Source: Streptomyces sp. NBC_01481
GTDB lineage: Bacteria; Actinomycetota; Actinomycetes; Streptomycetales; Streptomycetaceae
Direction of reading: 5' to 3'
Assembly (NCBI RefSeq): GCF_026339995.1
Contig: NZ_JAPEPT010000003.1
Span: 806,001-870,000 of the forward strand
DNA: 64,000 nt
This document shows, piece after piece, positions 42,901-51,044 of the stretch. The stretch's first letter is position 1; each line of letters begins with the position of its first letter. The notes under the pieces are model-generated. The model was not told the DNA's origin, ran no database searches, and saw only the letters and a program-made list of their open reading frames with translations. Made by a program: the position numbers and the translations under genes.

Positions 42901-44484
42901 CTCGGTGTCCAGGCACACCGCGTGCACGCCGACGGCCGGTCCGTCGCGCAGGATCTGTACGACTCCGGGCAGGGAACGGAGACGGCGCGCACCGTCCAGG
43001 ACGACGAGTACGTCGGGCTCGCGGCCGGTGCGCTGCTCGCGTGTCATCGCCGCCCGCGCCGCGATCAGACCGGTCAGCTCGGCGACCCGACGGGCCGAAC
43101 TCTCCGTGTCCGTACCGACCTTCGCCGGCGTGTCGCCCGACTCGTGCCGTACGTGCGGCAGCCAGCGGACCCAGTTCCAGGAGTCCTCGCCCTCGTTCGC
43201 CGTGGTGAGCACCTGGATGTGCAGGTCCTTCGGGCTGTGCAGGACTGCGGCCTGGGTGACGGCCCAGCGCGCCACGGCACGGGCGGCGGGGCCCTGTCCG
43301 GCGATCCCGAGCACCTTGTGCTCGCGCAGGGCGACGGTCACCGGCACGTCGTAGGCGGCGACAGCGACCATGCGCCGGTGCTCGTCCTCGGTAGGGTCTT
43401 CGAGCACGACCTCGGACGGCTGGTCAGCGGTGCCGACCCGCAGTTCGAGGAAGTCGGAGTCCTTCAGGCGCCGCTCCCACAGCCTGCGGCGCGGTCCGAC
43501 TGCCGTGAGCAGTACGGCGGCCGGGTCGGGGAAGCCGCGACGGCGTGAGGTGCGTTCGGCGACCACCGCCTCCTCCGCGTCCTTCTCGATCCGGGCCTTC
43601 TTCTCCTCGTACTTGGCCAGTGATTCGCCGTATGTCTCCTTGCCCTCACGGCGGTTGAGCATGTAGTTGCCGATGATCATGATGGGCGAGAGCAGACCGA
43701 AGAGCAGGTAGGTGAGCCGGCCGAAGATGAGCACACCGGCGCCGGCCATCACGAGCGGCATGATCGCCGCGAAGTAGGGCAGGGGCCGCTTGCTCGGTTT
43801 CGTCGGCGGCGCCGGCAGTCTGAACTTGGTCTCGGCCGCCGGCGGGAGCAGCCGCGGCGGACGGTTGTAGTCCCAGCCGGTGCCGTCCTCGGACAGCTGC
43901 AGGGCCGCGTCGGGCCGCTCGGGGCGTACGAGTTCGAGCAGGCAGTCGCCGACCAGAAGCTGGCCGCCGATCGGCCAGGACTGCTCGTCCTCGACGTCTT
44001 CGCGGTCCAACCGCAGGGATCTGTCCGCCCCTTGGGGCTCCCGCGGGATGAGTACGCAGCGCCCGCCGGGCCCGACCTTGAGGGTGGCGTCCGTCCGGTC
44101 GGGGGTGCCGCGGACGATCTGCGGCGTGCCGTCGACGGCGCGGCCGATGCGGTACGCGCCGATGTCCAGGCGGTGCACCGCGCCGGATCCCGGGCCGCCG
44201 ACCACGCGTACCTCCACCAGACCGCCGGGCTCGACCGCGGCCGAACCGGTGGCACGGCCGAGACCGACCACACTGGCGTCGCGCAGCGGCGAGTCCCGCA
44301 GGGTCATGTCCTCCGGCAGGGATTCGCCGTCGATGTGCAGGCCGGATTCGGTCAGGGGCAGCGCGACACCGTTCGTCTCGGCGAGCGCCTGCGCGACGGT
44401 GCTCAGCGGCGTGTCGGGATCGGCGTCGAGATGTACGTCGTAGGCGTCGCCGACATCGTCGACGACGGTGAATATCAGCCGCAC
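39988..44484 (-). CDS. eccC: Type VII secretion ATPase, FHA-FtsK/SpoIIIE (EccC-like)
   Basis: 1498 aa from GTG 44484 (GGAGA ahead; LIFTVVDD follows). An N-terminal FHA domain (VRVVGGPGSGAVHRLDIGAY, near 75-150) is followed by two membrane helices (near 245-290) and three FtsK-type ATPase domains. Domain 1 has an intact P-loop GTTGSGKSELLQ near 648 and Walker B LLIVIDEFA near 756. The P-loops of domains 2 and 3 read GSPRAGRSQ near 987 and GGPSRSGRST near 1278, with Arg for Lys, as in other EccC proteins. It should drive export of the nearby small proteins. Confidence 0.9.
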   Translation of the reverse strand: MRLIFTVVDDVGDAYDVHLDADPDTPLSTVAQALAETNGVALPLTESGLHIDGESLPEDMTLRDSPLRDASVVGLGRATGSAAVEPGGLVEVRVVGGPGSGAVHRLDIGAYRIGRAVDGTPQIVRGTPDRTDATLKVGPGGRCVLIPREPQGADRSLRLDREDVEDEQSWPIGGQLLVGDCLLELVRPERPDAALQLSEDGTGWDYNRPPRLLPPAAETKFRLPAPPTKPSKRPLPYFAAIMPLVMAGAGVLIFGRLTYLLFGLLSPIMIIGNYMLNRREGKETYGESLAKYEEKKARIEKDAEEAVVAERTSRRRGFPDPAAVLLTAVGPRRRLWERRLKDSDFLELRVGTADQPSEVVLEDPTEDEHRRMVAVAAYDVPVTVALREHKVLGIAGQGPAARAVARWAVTQAAVLHSPKDLHIQVLTTANEGEDSWNWVRWLPHVRHESGDTPAKVGTDTESSARRVAELTGLIAARAAMTREQRTGREPDVLVVLDGARRLRSLPGVVQILRDGPAVGVHAVCLDTEERLLPEECQAVVVEEPGGTLRVGLSRSGTLTGVRADAVSVDWCRSVARALGPVRDSGGADDEGAILPSAARLLDVLLLDRPTPDAIAGRWKAGGRTTSAVVGISLDGPFALDLRRDGPHGLVAGTTGSGKSELLQTIVASLAVANRPDSMTFVLVDYKGGSAFKDCVDLPHTVGMVTDLDAHLVERALTSLSAELKRREHILAGAGAKDIEDYVDLLRREPHRTPMPRLLIVIDEFASMVRDLPDFVKGLVNIAQRGRSLGIHLILATQRPGGVVSPEIRANTNLRIALRVTDSSESQDVLTSPEAAGISKSTPGRAYVRLGQNSLIPFQAGRVGGRRPGASQESLPQPWVVPVGWHQLGHPLPTRPRAARQESDDAITDLADLVQAIRGANQDLNIPPQHSPWLPALPTTLTPQNLPPLPETGTYDLPPVAYGLVDKPEDQAQQPLVLDFTTLGHLHIVGSPRAGRSQALRTIAGSAARAYSSADLHLYGIDCGNGALLALEALPHCGAVVQRAQPERVARLLSRLMREVTRRQELLAARGAADLPELRRALPPQERPPHIVVLLDRWEVFDKTLGEYDGGSLLDTVMALLRDGASIGVHLVLAGDRSLFSSRIASTTEDKLVLRLNEKSEYAMIGVNQRSVPDEIPAGRALRGTDKCEVQIALLGADSSGQAQAAEVQRIAAVCQERDAHVPAPALPFRVDLLPDRLSFEQAVAYLPRQRPGSLWAMAGVGGDELTAVGPDFAMTPTFLVGGPSRSGRSTVLLTMALSLLAAGTPVVVAAPRRSPLRALRGRPGVLAVFDGSDIDPEELEAAIGRASDSGVVVILDDGDLLQQTQAETVLNRIARSGAEMGQGLIVSGQLERLSSGYSGWQADIRRNRQGILLSPQNVSDGDLIGVKIPRSRLGTSRVGRALMHLGDGVMRTVQIPEAVLAEPQPEAEPQPGPQPETEPAAPAADGTLPGTATPSTDG

Positions 44485-44745
44485 GAGGATTCTCCAGACG
44501 GGCGAGGGGCGGAGGTGGCGGGAACGGACGAGGCGCACAGATCGCCCGGACCGCTCACCGTCCTACGGACGGCATGCCCAGGTGGTTCACGGCGCCCGCG
44601 TACCGCCCGGCGCACCATGCCGCGGCGGGTGTGAACCCCACGTCGTTCGTGAACTGCCCAGCAGACGTGAACCGTTCGGGGTCCGGCTCCGTAGCACGCC
44701 GTCGACCCCTCCCGGCAACTCCCGTGACCCGACGAAGGTGACCGC

Positions 44746-45702
44746 ATGAAGCTGTCCGTTCTCCTGGCCGTGGTGCTCGGCCTGGCGCTGCTCGGCGCCG
44801 TCGCCGCGCTGATCCTCACCGAACGCAAGACCCCCGCCGCCGCCCCGCCCCGTCGTCCCGCGTCCGCGCACGTCAAGGGGCGTGAGGCCCTGGACGCCAT
44901 CGACCTCGGCCTGCGGAAGCTGGCCGCGGGATGCGTCCGGGCCGGCCGTGCGCTGCCCGATGTGTATGCCGTCGTCTACTCCGGCGAGCACCTGACACTC
45001 CGGCTGGCCGGCGCCGATCCGGACGCGCCCGAGCCCTGGTCCGCGGACGACTCGGGCGAGGAGTGGACGGTCGACTCGGCGCGGCTGGGTGGTGGGGACT
45101 TCGGGGACGCCGGTGCGGCACAGCCGTACTCCCTTGCCGTCACCGTCGGACTGGACCAGGGCGACCGGGTGATGGTCGATCTGTCGCGGGCGTCATCGGC
45201 GATCGCGGTGACCGGCAGCGGCCGCGATGCACAGCAGTTGGTGCGGGCGTTCGTGACCGAGCTGATCACGGGTCCGGTGGGGCGCCATGCCGAGGTGACC
45301 CTGGTGGGATCCGCGGCCAGCGCCGAGATGACCGCCGGTCTGGGCCTGCGGTCGGCGCGCCTCAACACGGTCGCCACGCTGGAGGAGGCGCTGGCCCGGG
45401 GAGGCGACATGTCCCATACGGACTCGCCCGTTTCGTCGTCCGCGGTCACGCAGGTCTTCCGGCTGATCGAAGGCAGCAGCCCGGTCACCGTGCAGGGCCG
45501 CGCCCCGCGGCTCATCGTGCTGGACGCGGCCCAGTTCGCCGACGAGAAGGCGGCCGTGAAGGGCCTTGATGCGTCGGACGCGCTGCTGGTGCTGGGCGAT
45601 GCCGCCGACTCCGGCTGGCGTTTCGAGGTCGGCGCCGACGGCTCGCTCGACACCGGTCCGCTGGGTCTGCGGATCGACGTCCACGCCGGCCGCCTGTCCT
45701 GA
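44746..45702 (+). CDS. Membrane-anchored protein of the secretion locus
   Basis: 318 aa. One N-terminal membrane helix (LSVLLAVVLGLALLGAVAAL) is followed by a soluble domain. Ribosome site GAAGGTGACC precedes ATG 44746. It is divergent from eccC (262 bp apart) and so may share its control. The domain has the feel of a Rossmann-like repeat (RLIVLDAAQFADEKAAV), but I do not recognise the family. Function unknown; possibly an accessory factor of the secretion system. Confidence 0.75.
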   Translation: MKLSVLLAVVLGLALLGAVAALILTERKTPAAAPPRRPASAHVKGREALDAIDLGLRKLAAGCVRAGRALPDVYAVVYSGEHLTLRLAGADPDAPEPWSADDSGEEWTVDSARLGGGDFGDAGAAQPYSLAVTVGLDQGDRVMVDLSRASSAIAVTGSGRDAQQLVRAFVTELITGPVGRHAEVTLVGSAASAEMTAGLGLRSARLNTVATLEEALARGGDMSHTDSPVSSSAVTQVFRLIEGSSPVTVQGRAPRLIVLDAAQFADEKAAVKGLDASDALLVLGDAADSGWRFEVGADGSLDTGPLGLRIDVHAGRLS

Positions 45703-45720
45703 CCGGTGGTGTGCCGGGTC

Positions 45721-46329
45721 TCAGCCGGCGAGCAGTCCGCGGCTCTGCAGGGCCTCGCGCAGCGCCCGCGTCGCGTAGTACGTACGCGACTTGACGGTGC
45801 CGGGCGGCACACCGAGCACCTTCGCCGTCTGGTTCACGCTGCGGCCCATGTAGTGCACGTGCAGCAGCACCTCCCGCTGGAACGGCGCGAGGTCCCTCAT
45901 CGCGTCGACCACCACCTGGGTGGTGAGCGCGTGGTCGACACCGTCCGGCACGGGCAGCTGCGTCATATCCGGGTCGCCGGCCTCGGGAGGCCGTGACTGC
46001 CGGGCCCGGTAGCCGTCGATGACCAGATTGCGGACCACGGTGAACAGCCACGGGCGTACGGTCTCGGCCGTGGGGTCCAGGTCGGCGGCGTGGTGCCAGG
46101 CCCGGATCGCGACCTCCTGCAGGACGTCCTCGGCGCGGTGCCAGTCACCGCCGAGCAGCCGCGTCGCGAAGCGCAGCAGGACCGATCCGTGCTGCTCGTA
46201 CAGGGCTCTGAGGAACTCCTCGGTCGGCTGCGCAGCCTCGGCCACCCGTCTGTCATATGGCAGGTGCATGACATTCGAAACGGGAGGAGCCGCACCGGCC
46301 GACACGGATTCGAGCACGCCTAAGTGCAT
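45721..46329 (-). CDS. ECF-like RNA polymerase sigma factor with a TTA codon
   Basis: 202 aa. ATG 46329 follows AAGGAGG at seven bases and is chosen over ATG 46269, which has no ribosome site. With this start codon 3 is TTA (46323-46321). Region 2 is seen in RLLGGDWHRAEDVLQEVAIR and RPWLFTVVRNLVIDGYRAR, region 4 in LAPFQREVLLHVHYMGRS and TAKVLGVPPGTVKSRTYYAT. No anti-sigma gene adjoins. Next to the secretion locus it may control it, and bldA would delay it; both are inference. Confidence 0.87.
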   Translation of the reverse strand: MHLGVLESVSAGAAPPVSNVMHLPYDRRVAEAAQPTEEFLRALYEQHGSVLLRFATRLLGGDWHRAEDVLQEVAIRAWHHAADLDPTAETVRPWLFTVVRNLVIDGYRARQSRPPEAGDPDMTQLPVPDGVDHALTTQVVVDAMRDLAPFQREVLLHVHYMGRSVNQTAKVLGVPPGTVKSRTYYATRALREALQSRGLLAG

Positions 46330-46570
46330 GGAGGGGCCTCCTTGTGAACCGAGGGGCTGCGAATGCCCGTTTGGGCTTCCGATCACTTTGTACCTGTATA
46401 CGAGCGGGCTGAGTTGGCCCGTCATGGGAGACATCGCGACCGAATGTGACCGCTTCTGCAAACACGGATCCGCTGGCTGGACCGCCCGACCTCCGCCCGG
46501 TGCCCGCGTCCTCTGCCCGATCGCCCCGAACGGGGGCCCGTTTCCCATCCGGGCACTCCGGGACGGACAA

Positions 46571-46606
46571 CGGGGCGGCAGGAGCTGCAGCTCTCCGGCC
46601 GCCCCG
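46571..46606 (-). terminator. Terminator-like hairpin after the LamG gene
   Basis: CGGGGCGGC pairs with GGCCGCCCCG across a GAGCTGCAGCTC core (itself palindromic), 34 bp beyond the stop of the minus-strand LamG gene. Confidence 0.6.
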
Positions 46607-46639
46607 CGGGGGACTGGGGTGTTCCGGTCAGGGCACGGA

Positions 46640-47422
46640 CTAGCCGCGCTTGGGCTCGTGAGCCGCCAGGGACACGATCTCGCCGGGGCTCAGTGCCCGG
46701 TCGTAGGCGTGCACATCGGAGATGGCTCCGCTCCAGAAGTCGACGGGCCTGTTGTTGAACTTGGCGCGGCCGATCACCAGGTGCCCCGTGGGCCGCTCCG
46801 GGTTCTTGGCCTGAACGCTTCCGGACGCGACTCCGTTCACGTAGATCCGCAGTGTGCTGTCGGCCTGGGTGTAGGTGCCGGTGAGGTGGTACCAGCGGCC
46901 CAGCTCCGGGTCGCCTGCCGTGTCTGCCACGGCGCGGGCGTTCGCGAAGCTGAAGGCGAACCGCTTGTCGGTGCCGGAGTACTGGAGGAAGAAGGTGCTG
47001 GCCTTGTCGCCGTCCAGGGAGACGGCGGACCGGAAACCCTTGTTGTCCATGCGGACCCGCGCGGCCACGGAGTAGTCGCCGGTCGCGGTGTCGATGATCT
47101 GGCCGCCGGTGTCCACGGAGCCGGTGTTGCCGTCCAGCAGGATGGCTCCACCACCGGGGGTGCCGCCGATGAAGTTCGCACCGCCGATCAGCGTCGCGTC
47201 ATGACGTCCTGCCGCGTCCGCGGCCACTCTGCCGGAGGTCTCGTGCGCGGGCCACCAGCCCACGCCGTACAGGGTCGTCTGCGGTGTGGGGCGGGCGGCA
47301 CCCGCTGCCGCGGCGTTCTTCTTCCTGCCGGAATCGGTGCCGCTGCCGATATCGATGATCACGAAGGTCAGTGCGACGGCCAGTCCGACGATCGCGGCGA
47401 TGAGCGACCACCTGCGCGTCAT
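46640..47422 (-). CDS. LamG/concanavalin-A-like domain membrane protein
   Basis: 260 aa. One N-terminal membrane helix (LIAAIVGLAVALTFVIIDIG) and an Ala-rich linker precede a LamG-type jelly roll (GRHDATLIGGANFI, GAILLDGNTGSVDTGG, DYSVAARVRMDNKGF, RWYHLTGTYTQADSTLRIYV). LamG domains bind glycans or proteins outside the cell. It lies between the sigma-factor and DeoR genes and faces away from the DeoR gene; the repeats between them may control both. Confidence 0.86.
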   Translation of the reverse strand: MTRRWSLIAAIVGLAVALTFVIIDIGSGTDSGRKKNAAAAGAARPTPQTTLYGVGWWPAHETSGRVAADAAGRHDATLIGGANFIGGTPGGGAILLDGNTGSVDTGGQIIDTATGDYSVAARVRMDNKGFRSAVSLDGDKASTFFLQYSGTDKRFAFSFANARAVADTAGDPELGRWYHLTGTYTQADSTLRIYVNGVASGSVQAKNPERPTGHLVIGRAKFNNRPVDFWSGAISDVHAYDRALSPGEIVSLAAHEPKRG

Positions 47423-47553
47423 AAGTCCCTCCAGGAATCCGTACGGATGGGTAGGCGCTGCGGTTGACGGACGCCGCCCGAAAGTGGTTCACGCGCGGAT
47501 GAGGGCCCGACGACCCACAGTCGCGGCACGGAGCGTTGCGACATACACCGAGT

Positions 47554-47743
47554 CGAACGGGCGCCGAATGGGCGTGTGTTGGACACAAACGGGCAGCGGC
47601 GGCTTCCCTGCGGCGCCTCATCTCCCGTTCCGCCTGCGCCTGTGTGTCTCGCCGAGCGGGCGCGAACGGGCAGCAACTGCTCCGCCGACGGTCGGTTCGA
47701 ATCCGTGTCCGTGCGGATACAAACATTCCACAAGCCCGAACGG
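47554..47743. repeat. Array of CGAACGGGC-type 9-mers in the LamG-DeoR intergenic region
   Basis: Exact CGAACGGGC occurs at 47554-47562, 47661-47669 and 47735-47743. One-base variants are CGAATGGGC (47565), CAAACGGGC (47586-47594) and CGAGCGGGC (47651-47659). Six related words in 190 bp of a divergent promoter region suggest operators, perhaps for the DeoR protein, whose family often uses direct repeats. The leader is about 355 bp with no gene. Confidence 0.5.
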
Positions 47744-47777
47744 GCACGGAGCCGTACAGGAAGTGGGAGGCAGAGCC

Positions 47778-48539
47778 ATGGACACCGAAGAGCGCAGACG
47801 GGACATACTGAAACTTGCCCGGCGTACAGGTTCCGTGGAAGTCACCACCCTGGCCACGGACTTCAGCGTGGCCAAGGAAACGATCCGCCGGGACCTTCAC
47901 GCGCTGGAGGAGCATGGCCTGGTGCGGCGTACGCACGGCGGCGCCTATCCCGTCGAGAGCGCAGGCTTCGAGACGACACTCGCCGTGCGCACCACGCGCT
48001 CCGTACCGCAGAAGGGCCGGATCGCGGCGGCCGCCGCCCGGCTCATCGGCGATGCGGAGACCGTCTTCGTTGACGAGGGTTTCACCCCGCAGCTGATCGC
48101 GGCCGCTCTGCCCCGGGACCGGCCGCTGACCGTCGTCACGGCGTCCCTGGCCGTGGCGCAGGCCCTGGGCGACGCCGACAGAACCACCGTTCTCTTACTG
48201 GGCGGCCGGGTACGCAGTCGCACGATGGCAACCGTCGATCACTGGGCGACCCGGATGCTCGCGGGCTTCGTCATCGACCTGGCCTACATCGGCGCCAACG
48301 GGATCTCGCGCCGGCACGGGCTCACCACCCCGGACCCGGCGGTGGGGGAGGTCAAGGCCCAGGCGGTACGTGCGGCCAGGCGGCGCGTATTCGCGGGCGT
48401 GCACAGCAAGTTCGGCGCCGTCAGCTTCTGCACCTTCGCCGCGGTGCGTGATGTGGAAGCCATCGTGACCGACACCGGACTTCCTGTGGCCGAGGCCCAG
48501 CGCTACAGCCTGCTGGGCCCCCAGGTCATCCGGGTGTGA
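47778..48539 (+). CDS. DeoR-family transcriptional regulator with a TTA codon
   Basis: 253 aa; ATG after GTGGGAGG. The N-terminal DeoR HTH is complete (ERRRDILKLARRTGSVEVTT, VAKETIRRDLHALEEHGL), followed by the DeoRC sensor domain (VFVDEGFTPQLIAAALP, AYIGANGISRRHGLTT) that binds phosphosugars. An in-frame TTA is at 48195-48197, in the TVLLLGGRV strand, so bldA control is expected. It is divergent from the LamG gene. Sugar ligand unknown. Confidence 0.88.
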   Translation: MDTEERRRDILKLARRTGSVEVTTLATDFSVAKETIRRDLHALEEHGLVRRTHGGAYPVESAGFETTLAVRTTRSVPQKGRIAAAAARLIGDAETVFVDEGFTPQLIAAALPRDRPLTVVTASLAVAQALGDADRTTVLLLGGRVRSRTMATVDHWATRMLAGFVIDLAYIGANGISRRHGLTTPDPAVGEVKAQAVRAARRRVFAGVHSKFGAVSFCTFAAVRDVEAIVTDTGLPVAEAQRYSLLGPQVIRV

Positions 48540-48682
48540 CCGGTCGGCGTGACCGAGGGGTGTGACTGAGGCGTGTGACCGAGGGGCCCTTTCGGGCGTC
48601 GCAGGGCTGGGGCACGATGGCGGGACGAACAAGCGTGCCCACCGTCCAGATCCGTCCGACCCGGAGCATCCGGAGGCGCCGC

Positions 48683-49912
48683 GTGCCGAGCAAAGATCAC
48701 GCCAGGCTCGACGAGCTGCAACGCGATCCCTATCCGCTCTACGCGCGGGCGCGCCGGACCGAGGGCCTGACCTTCGTTCCCGAGCTCGACGCCTGGCTGG
48801 TCGCCCGGGACGCGGATGTACGTGAAGTCCTGCGGCGGCCCGAGGAGTTCTCGTCCGTACGCGCCCTGCTCCCCGATGTGATCCCCTTGCCCGCCGCCCT
48901 GGAGGTGCTGTCCAAGGGATTCGGCAAGCGGCCCACCGTCGTCTCCACGGACGGTCCGGCGCATCAGCGCCATCGTGCCCCGCTCAACCGCGGACTGTCC
49001 GCCGGGCGGATCGCCGCACTCGTCCCGTACGCCGCCGAGCGAGCCGAGGCGCTCGTCGACGGCTTCGCCGCGGGACCTGACGGCCGGGTCGAGCTGATGG
49101 AGGCGTACGCGCGAAAGTTACCCGGCCAGGTCATAGGGCGCCTGATCGGCTTCGACCCGGCGGACGTGCCGCTCGCGGTGCACGGCGGCCACCGCGCCGA
49201 GGAACTGCTGTTCCGGCCGATGGACCCGGACGGGCAGGTCGCCGCCGCCGAGGACGTCGTCGCGCTCCAGAAGCTGCTGGACGAGTACACACGCGAGCGG
49301 CGGCAGAGCCCGCGCGACGATCTGCTGTCCGGGATGGTCGCCGCACTCGCGCCCGGAAGCGGCGAGCTCACTCTCGACCAGCGCCACGAGCTGGTGTCCA
49401 GCCTCCAGAACTTCCTGATCGCCGGGCATCTGACCACCACGGCTCTCATCGGTTCGACGCTGCTGCATCTGCTGCGCGACCGGCCGCAGTGGGAACTGAT
49501 ATGCGCCGACCCGGAGTTGATACCCGCCGCGGTCGAGGAAGCGGCGCGGTACGACACCGCGGTCCAGGGCTTCCGGCGTACCACCACCCGTCCCGTCACG
49601 ATCGCCGGTACCGATCTCCCCGCCGGGGCCACCGTGTTCGTGGCGTACGGATCGGCCAACCGGGACGAGAAACGCTACGACCGGCCGGAGGTCTTCGACA
49701 TCACCCGGCCCCTCTCGCGGCAGCATGTGGCCTTCGGGCACGGCACGCACGGCTGCCCCGGATCACAGCTGGCCCGCGAACAACTGCGCCTGACCCTTGA
49801 GTTGTTCGCCCGCAGGCTCCCCGGCCTGCGGCTCGACGAGGACAGGCCGTCGCCCGTGATGCGGCCGACGCTCATCCACCGCTCGCCCGAGGCGCTGCAT
49901 CTCGCCTGGTGA
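48683..49912 (+). CDS. Cytochrome P450 with a TTA codon
   Basis: 409 aa. GTG 48683 is preferred because GGAGG ends six bases before; ATG 48617 in the same frame is longer by 22. The haem loop FGHGTHGCPGSQLAR carries the Cys ligand. The ExxR is in VEEAARYD. The I-helix reads LIAGHLTTT, where the usual acidic residue before Thr is Leu. An in-frame TTA is at 49118-49120 (ARKLPGQ). The substrate is unknown, no ferredoxin adjoins, and the gene lies 143 bp after the DeoR gene, which also has a TTA. Confidence 0.9.
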   Translation: MPSKDHARLDELQRDPYPLYARARRTEGLTFVPELDAWLVARDADVREVLRRPEEFSSVRALLPDVIPLPAALEVLSKGFGKRPTVVSTDGPAHQRHRAPLNRGLSAGRIAALVPYAAERAEALVDGFAAGPDGRVELMEAYARKLPGQVIGRLIGFDPADVPLAVHGGHRAEELLFRPMDPDGQVAAAEDVVALQKLLDEYTRERRQSPRDDLLSGMVAALAPGSGELTLDQRHELVSSLQNFLIAGHLTTTALIGSTLLHLLRDRPQWELICADPELIPAAVEEAARYDTAVQGFRRTTTRPVTIAGTDLPAGATVFVAYGSANRDEKRYDRPEVFDITRPLSRQHVAFGHGTHGCPGSQLAREQLRLTLELFARRLPGLRLDEDRPSPVMRPTLIHRSPEALHLAW

Positions 49913-49947
49913 ACTGATCCACGCGGACAGATCACCTCCACGCTCAC

Positions 49948-50173
49948 GTAGGGCCTGTCGTTCGCATCTTGCCGGGTTCGCGTGCCCTGGCACGCACTCC
50001 CCCGTAGCCCTTCGGGCACGGGAGGTGCCCCCATGCCGCGTTGTCGTCAGTCGCCGACGCTCCGCGTCGGCTCTCCCCCTGCCTTCGGCGGGGGGACCCC
50101 CATCCTCCGGCCTGCGATCGCACGCACCAGACCCCGCTCACTGATCCGGCCTGATCCAAACGACATGCCCTAC
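49948..50173. mobile_element. MITE-like inverted-repeat element 4 (226 bp), third end type
   Basis: The ends are GTAGGGCCTGTCGTTCGCAT... and the complement of GTAGGGCATGTCGTTTGGAT..., about 18 of 21 matching. The core is close to element 3 (CGCGTGCCCTGGCACGCACT, GTTGTCGTCAGTCGCCGACG, CGATCGCACGCACCAGACCC) with an extra hairpin (CCCCCTGCCTTCGGCGGGGG). It lies between the P450 and cobF genes, with no gene inside. Confidence 0.8.
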
Positions 50174-50207
50174 GCGATCCCTGGGCGAAGCAGCGCCCGC
50201 GGACCTG

Positions 50208-50963
50208 TCAGCCGCGCCGCAGCAGATAGGTGTCCATGATCCAGCCCTTGCGGGCACGCGCCTCGGCCCTCAGCTCCTCGATCCGCCCGGACACCTCCGC
50301 GAGCCTGCCCGAGACCAGGATCTCCTCCTCGGTGCCCACATAGGCGCCCCAGTAGATGAAGAGATCCTGGTCGAGATGGCGGGTGAACGCCTGTCGCGCG
50401 TCGAGCATCACCACCACGTCGTCCACGCCCTCGGGCCAGCCCTCGGCGAGCCGGCGGCCCGTGGTGATCTGCACCGGGCGGCCCACCCGGTTCAGAGCGG
50501 TGCGGTGCCTGGCCAGCAGCGACGAGACGCTGCTGATGCCCGGCACCACCTCATGCTCGAAGGCGACCGTGCCCCGCTCAAGGATCTCCTCAAGGATGGC
50601 GAGGGTGGAGTCGTACAGCGAGGGATCGCCCCACACCAGGAACGCACCGCACTCGTCATCGCCCAGCTCCTCGGCGATGAACCGCTCGTACAGATCGGCC
50701 CGGCGGCGGCGCCAGTCGTCGACAGCAGGGGAGTAGTCCGATGTTTCCCGGTCCCGCTCCGGATCGCGCGCCTCGACCAGACGGTAGGCGCGGTTCTCGA
50801 CATGGGCGTCGAGAAGGTCCCGCCGCAGCCGGATCAGATCCGACTTCTCCTCTCCCTTGTCGAGGATGAAAAACGCATCCGCCTTGTTCAGCGCCTTGAC
50901 GGCCTGCAGGGTCAGCTGGTCGGGGTCGCCCGCCCCGATGCCGATCACATAGATCTTTCTCAC
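50208..50963 (-). CDS. cobF: Precorrin-6A synthase (deacetylating)
   Basis: 251 aa from GTG 50963 (RKIYVIGIGAGDPDQLTLQA); GTG 50984 is an alternative seven codons upstream. It is a tetrapyrrole methylase-fold enzyme with GIGAGDPDQLT at the N-terminus, VWGDPSLYDST in the middle and EVVPGISSVSSLLARH. CobF methylates C1 and removes the acetyl group of precorrin-5 in aerobic cobalamin synthesis. No other cob gene is nearby. It is divergent from lutA, with 81 bp between. Confidence 0.88.
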   Translation of the reverse strand: MRKIYVIGIGAGDPDQLTLQAVKALNKADAFFILDKGEEKSDLIRLRRDLLDAHVENRAYRLVEARDPERDRETSDYSPAVDDWRRRRADLYERFIAEELGDDECGAFLVWGDPSLYDSTLAILEEILERGTVAFEHEVVPGISSVSSLLARHRTALNRVGRPVQITTGRRLAEGWPEGVDDVVVMLDARQAFTRHLDQDLFIYWGAYVGTEEEILVSGRLAEVSGRIEELRAEARARKGWIMDTYLLRRG

Positions 50964-51044
50964 CCCACCGATTATGCGCGGCACCCCTCGTCCGGCGGTA
51001 TGCGGGACCTACCGGGGCCGCCGGTCGCGGCATATCCTCCGACC

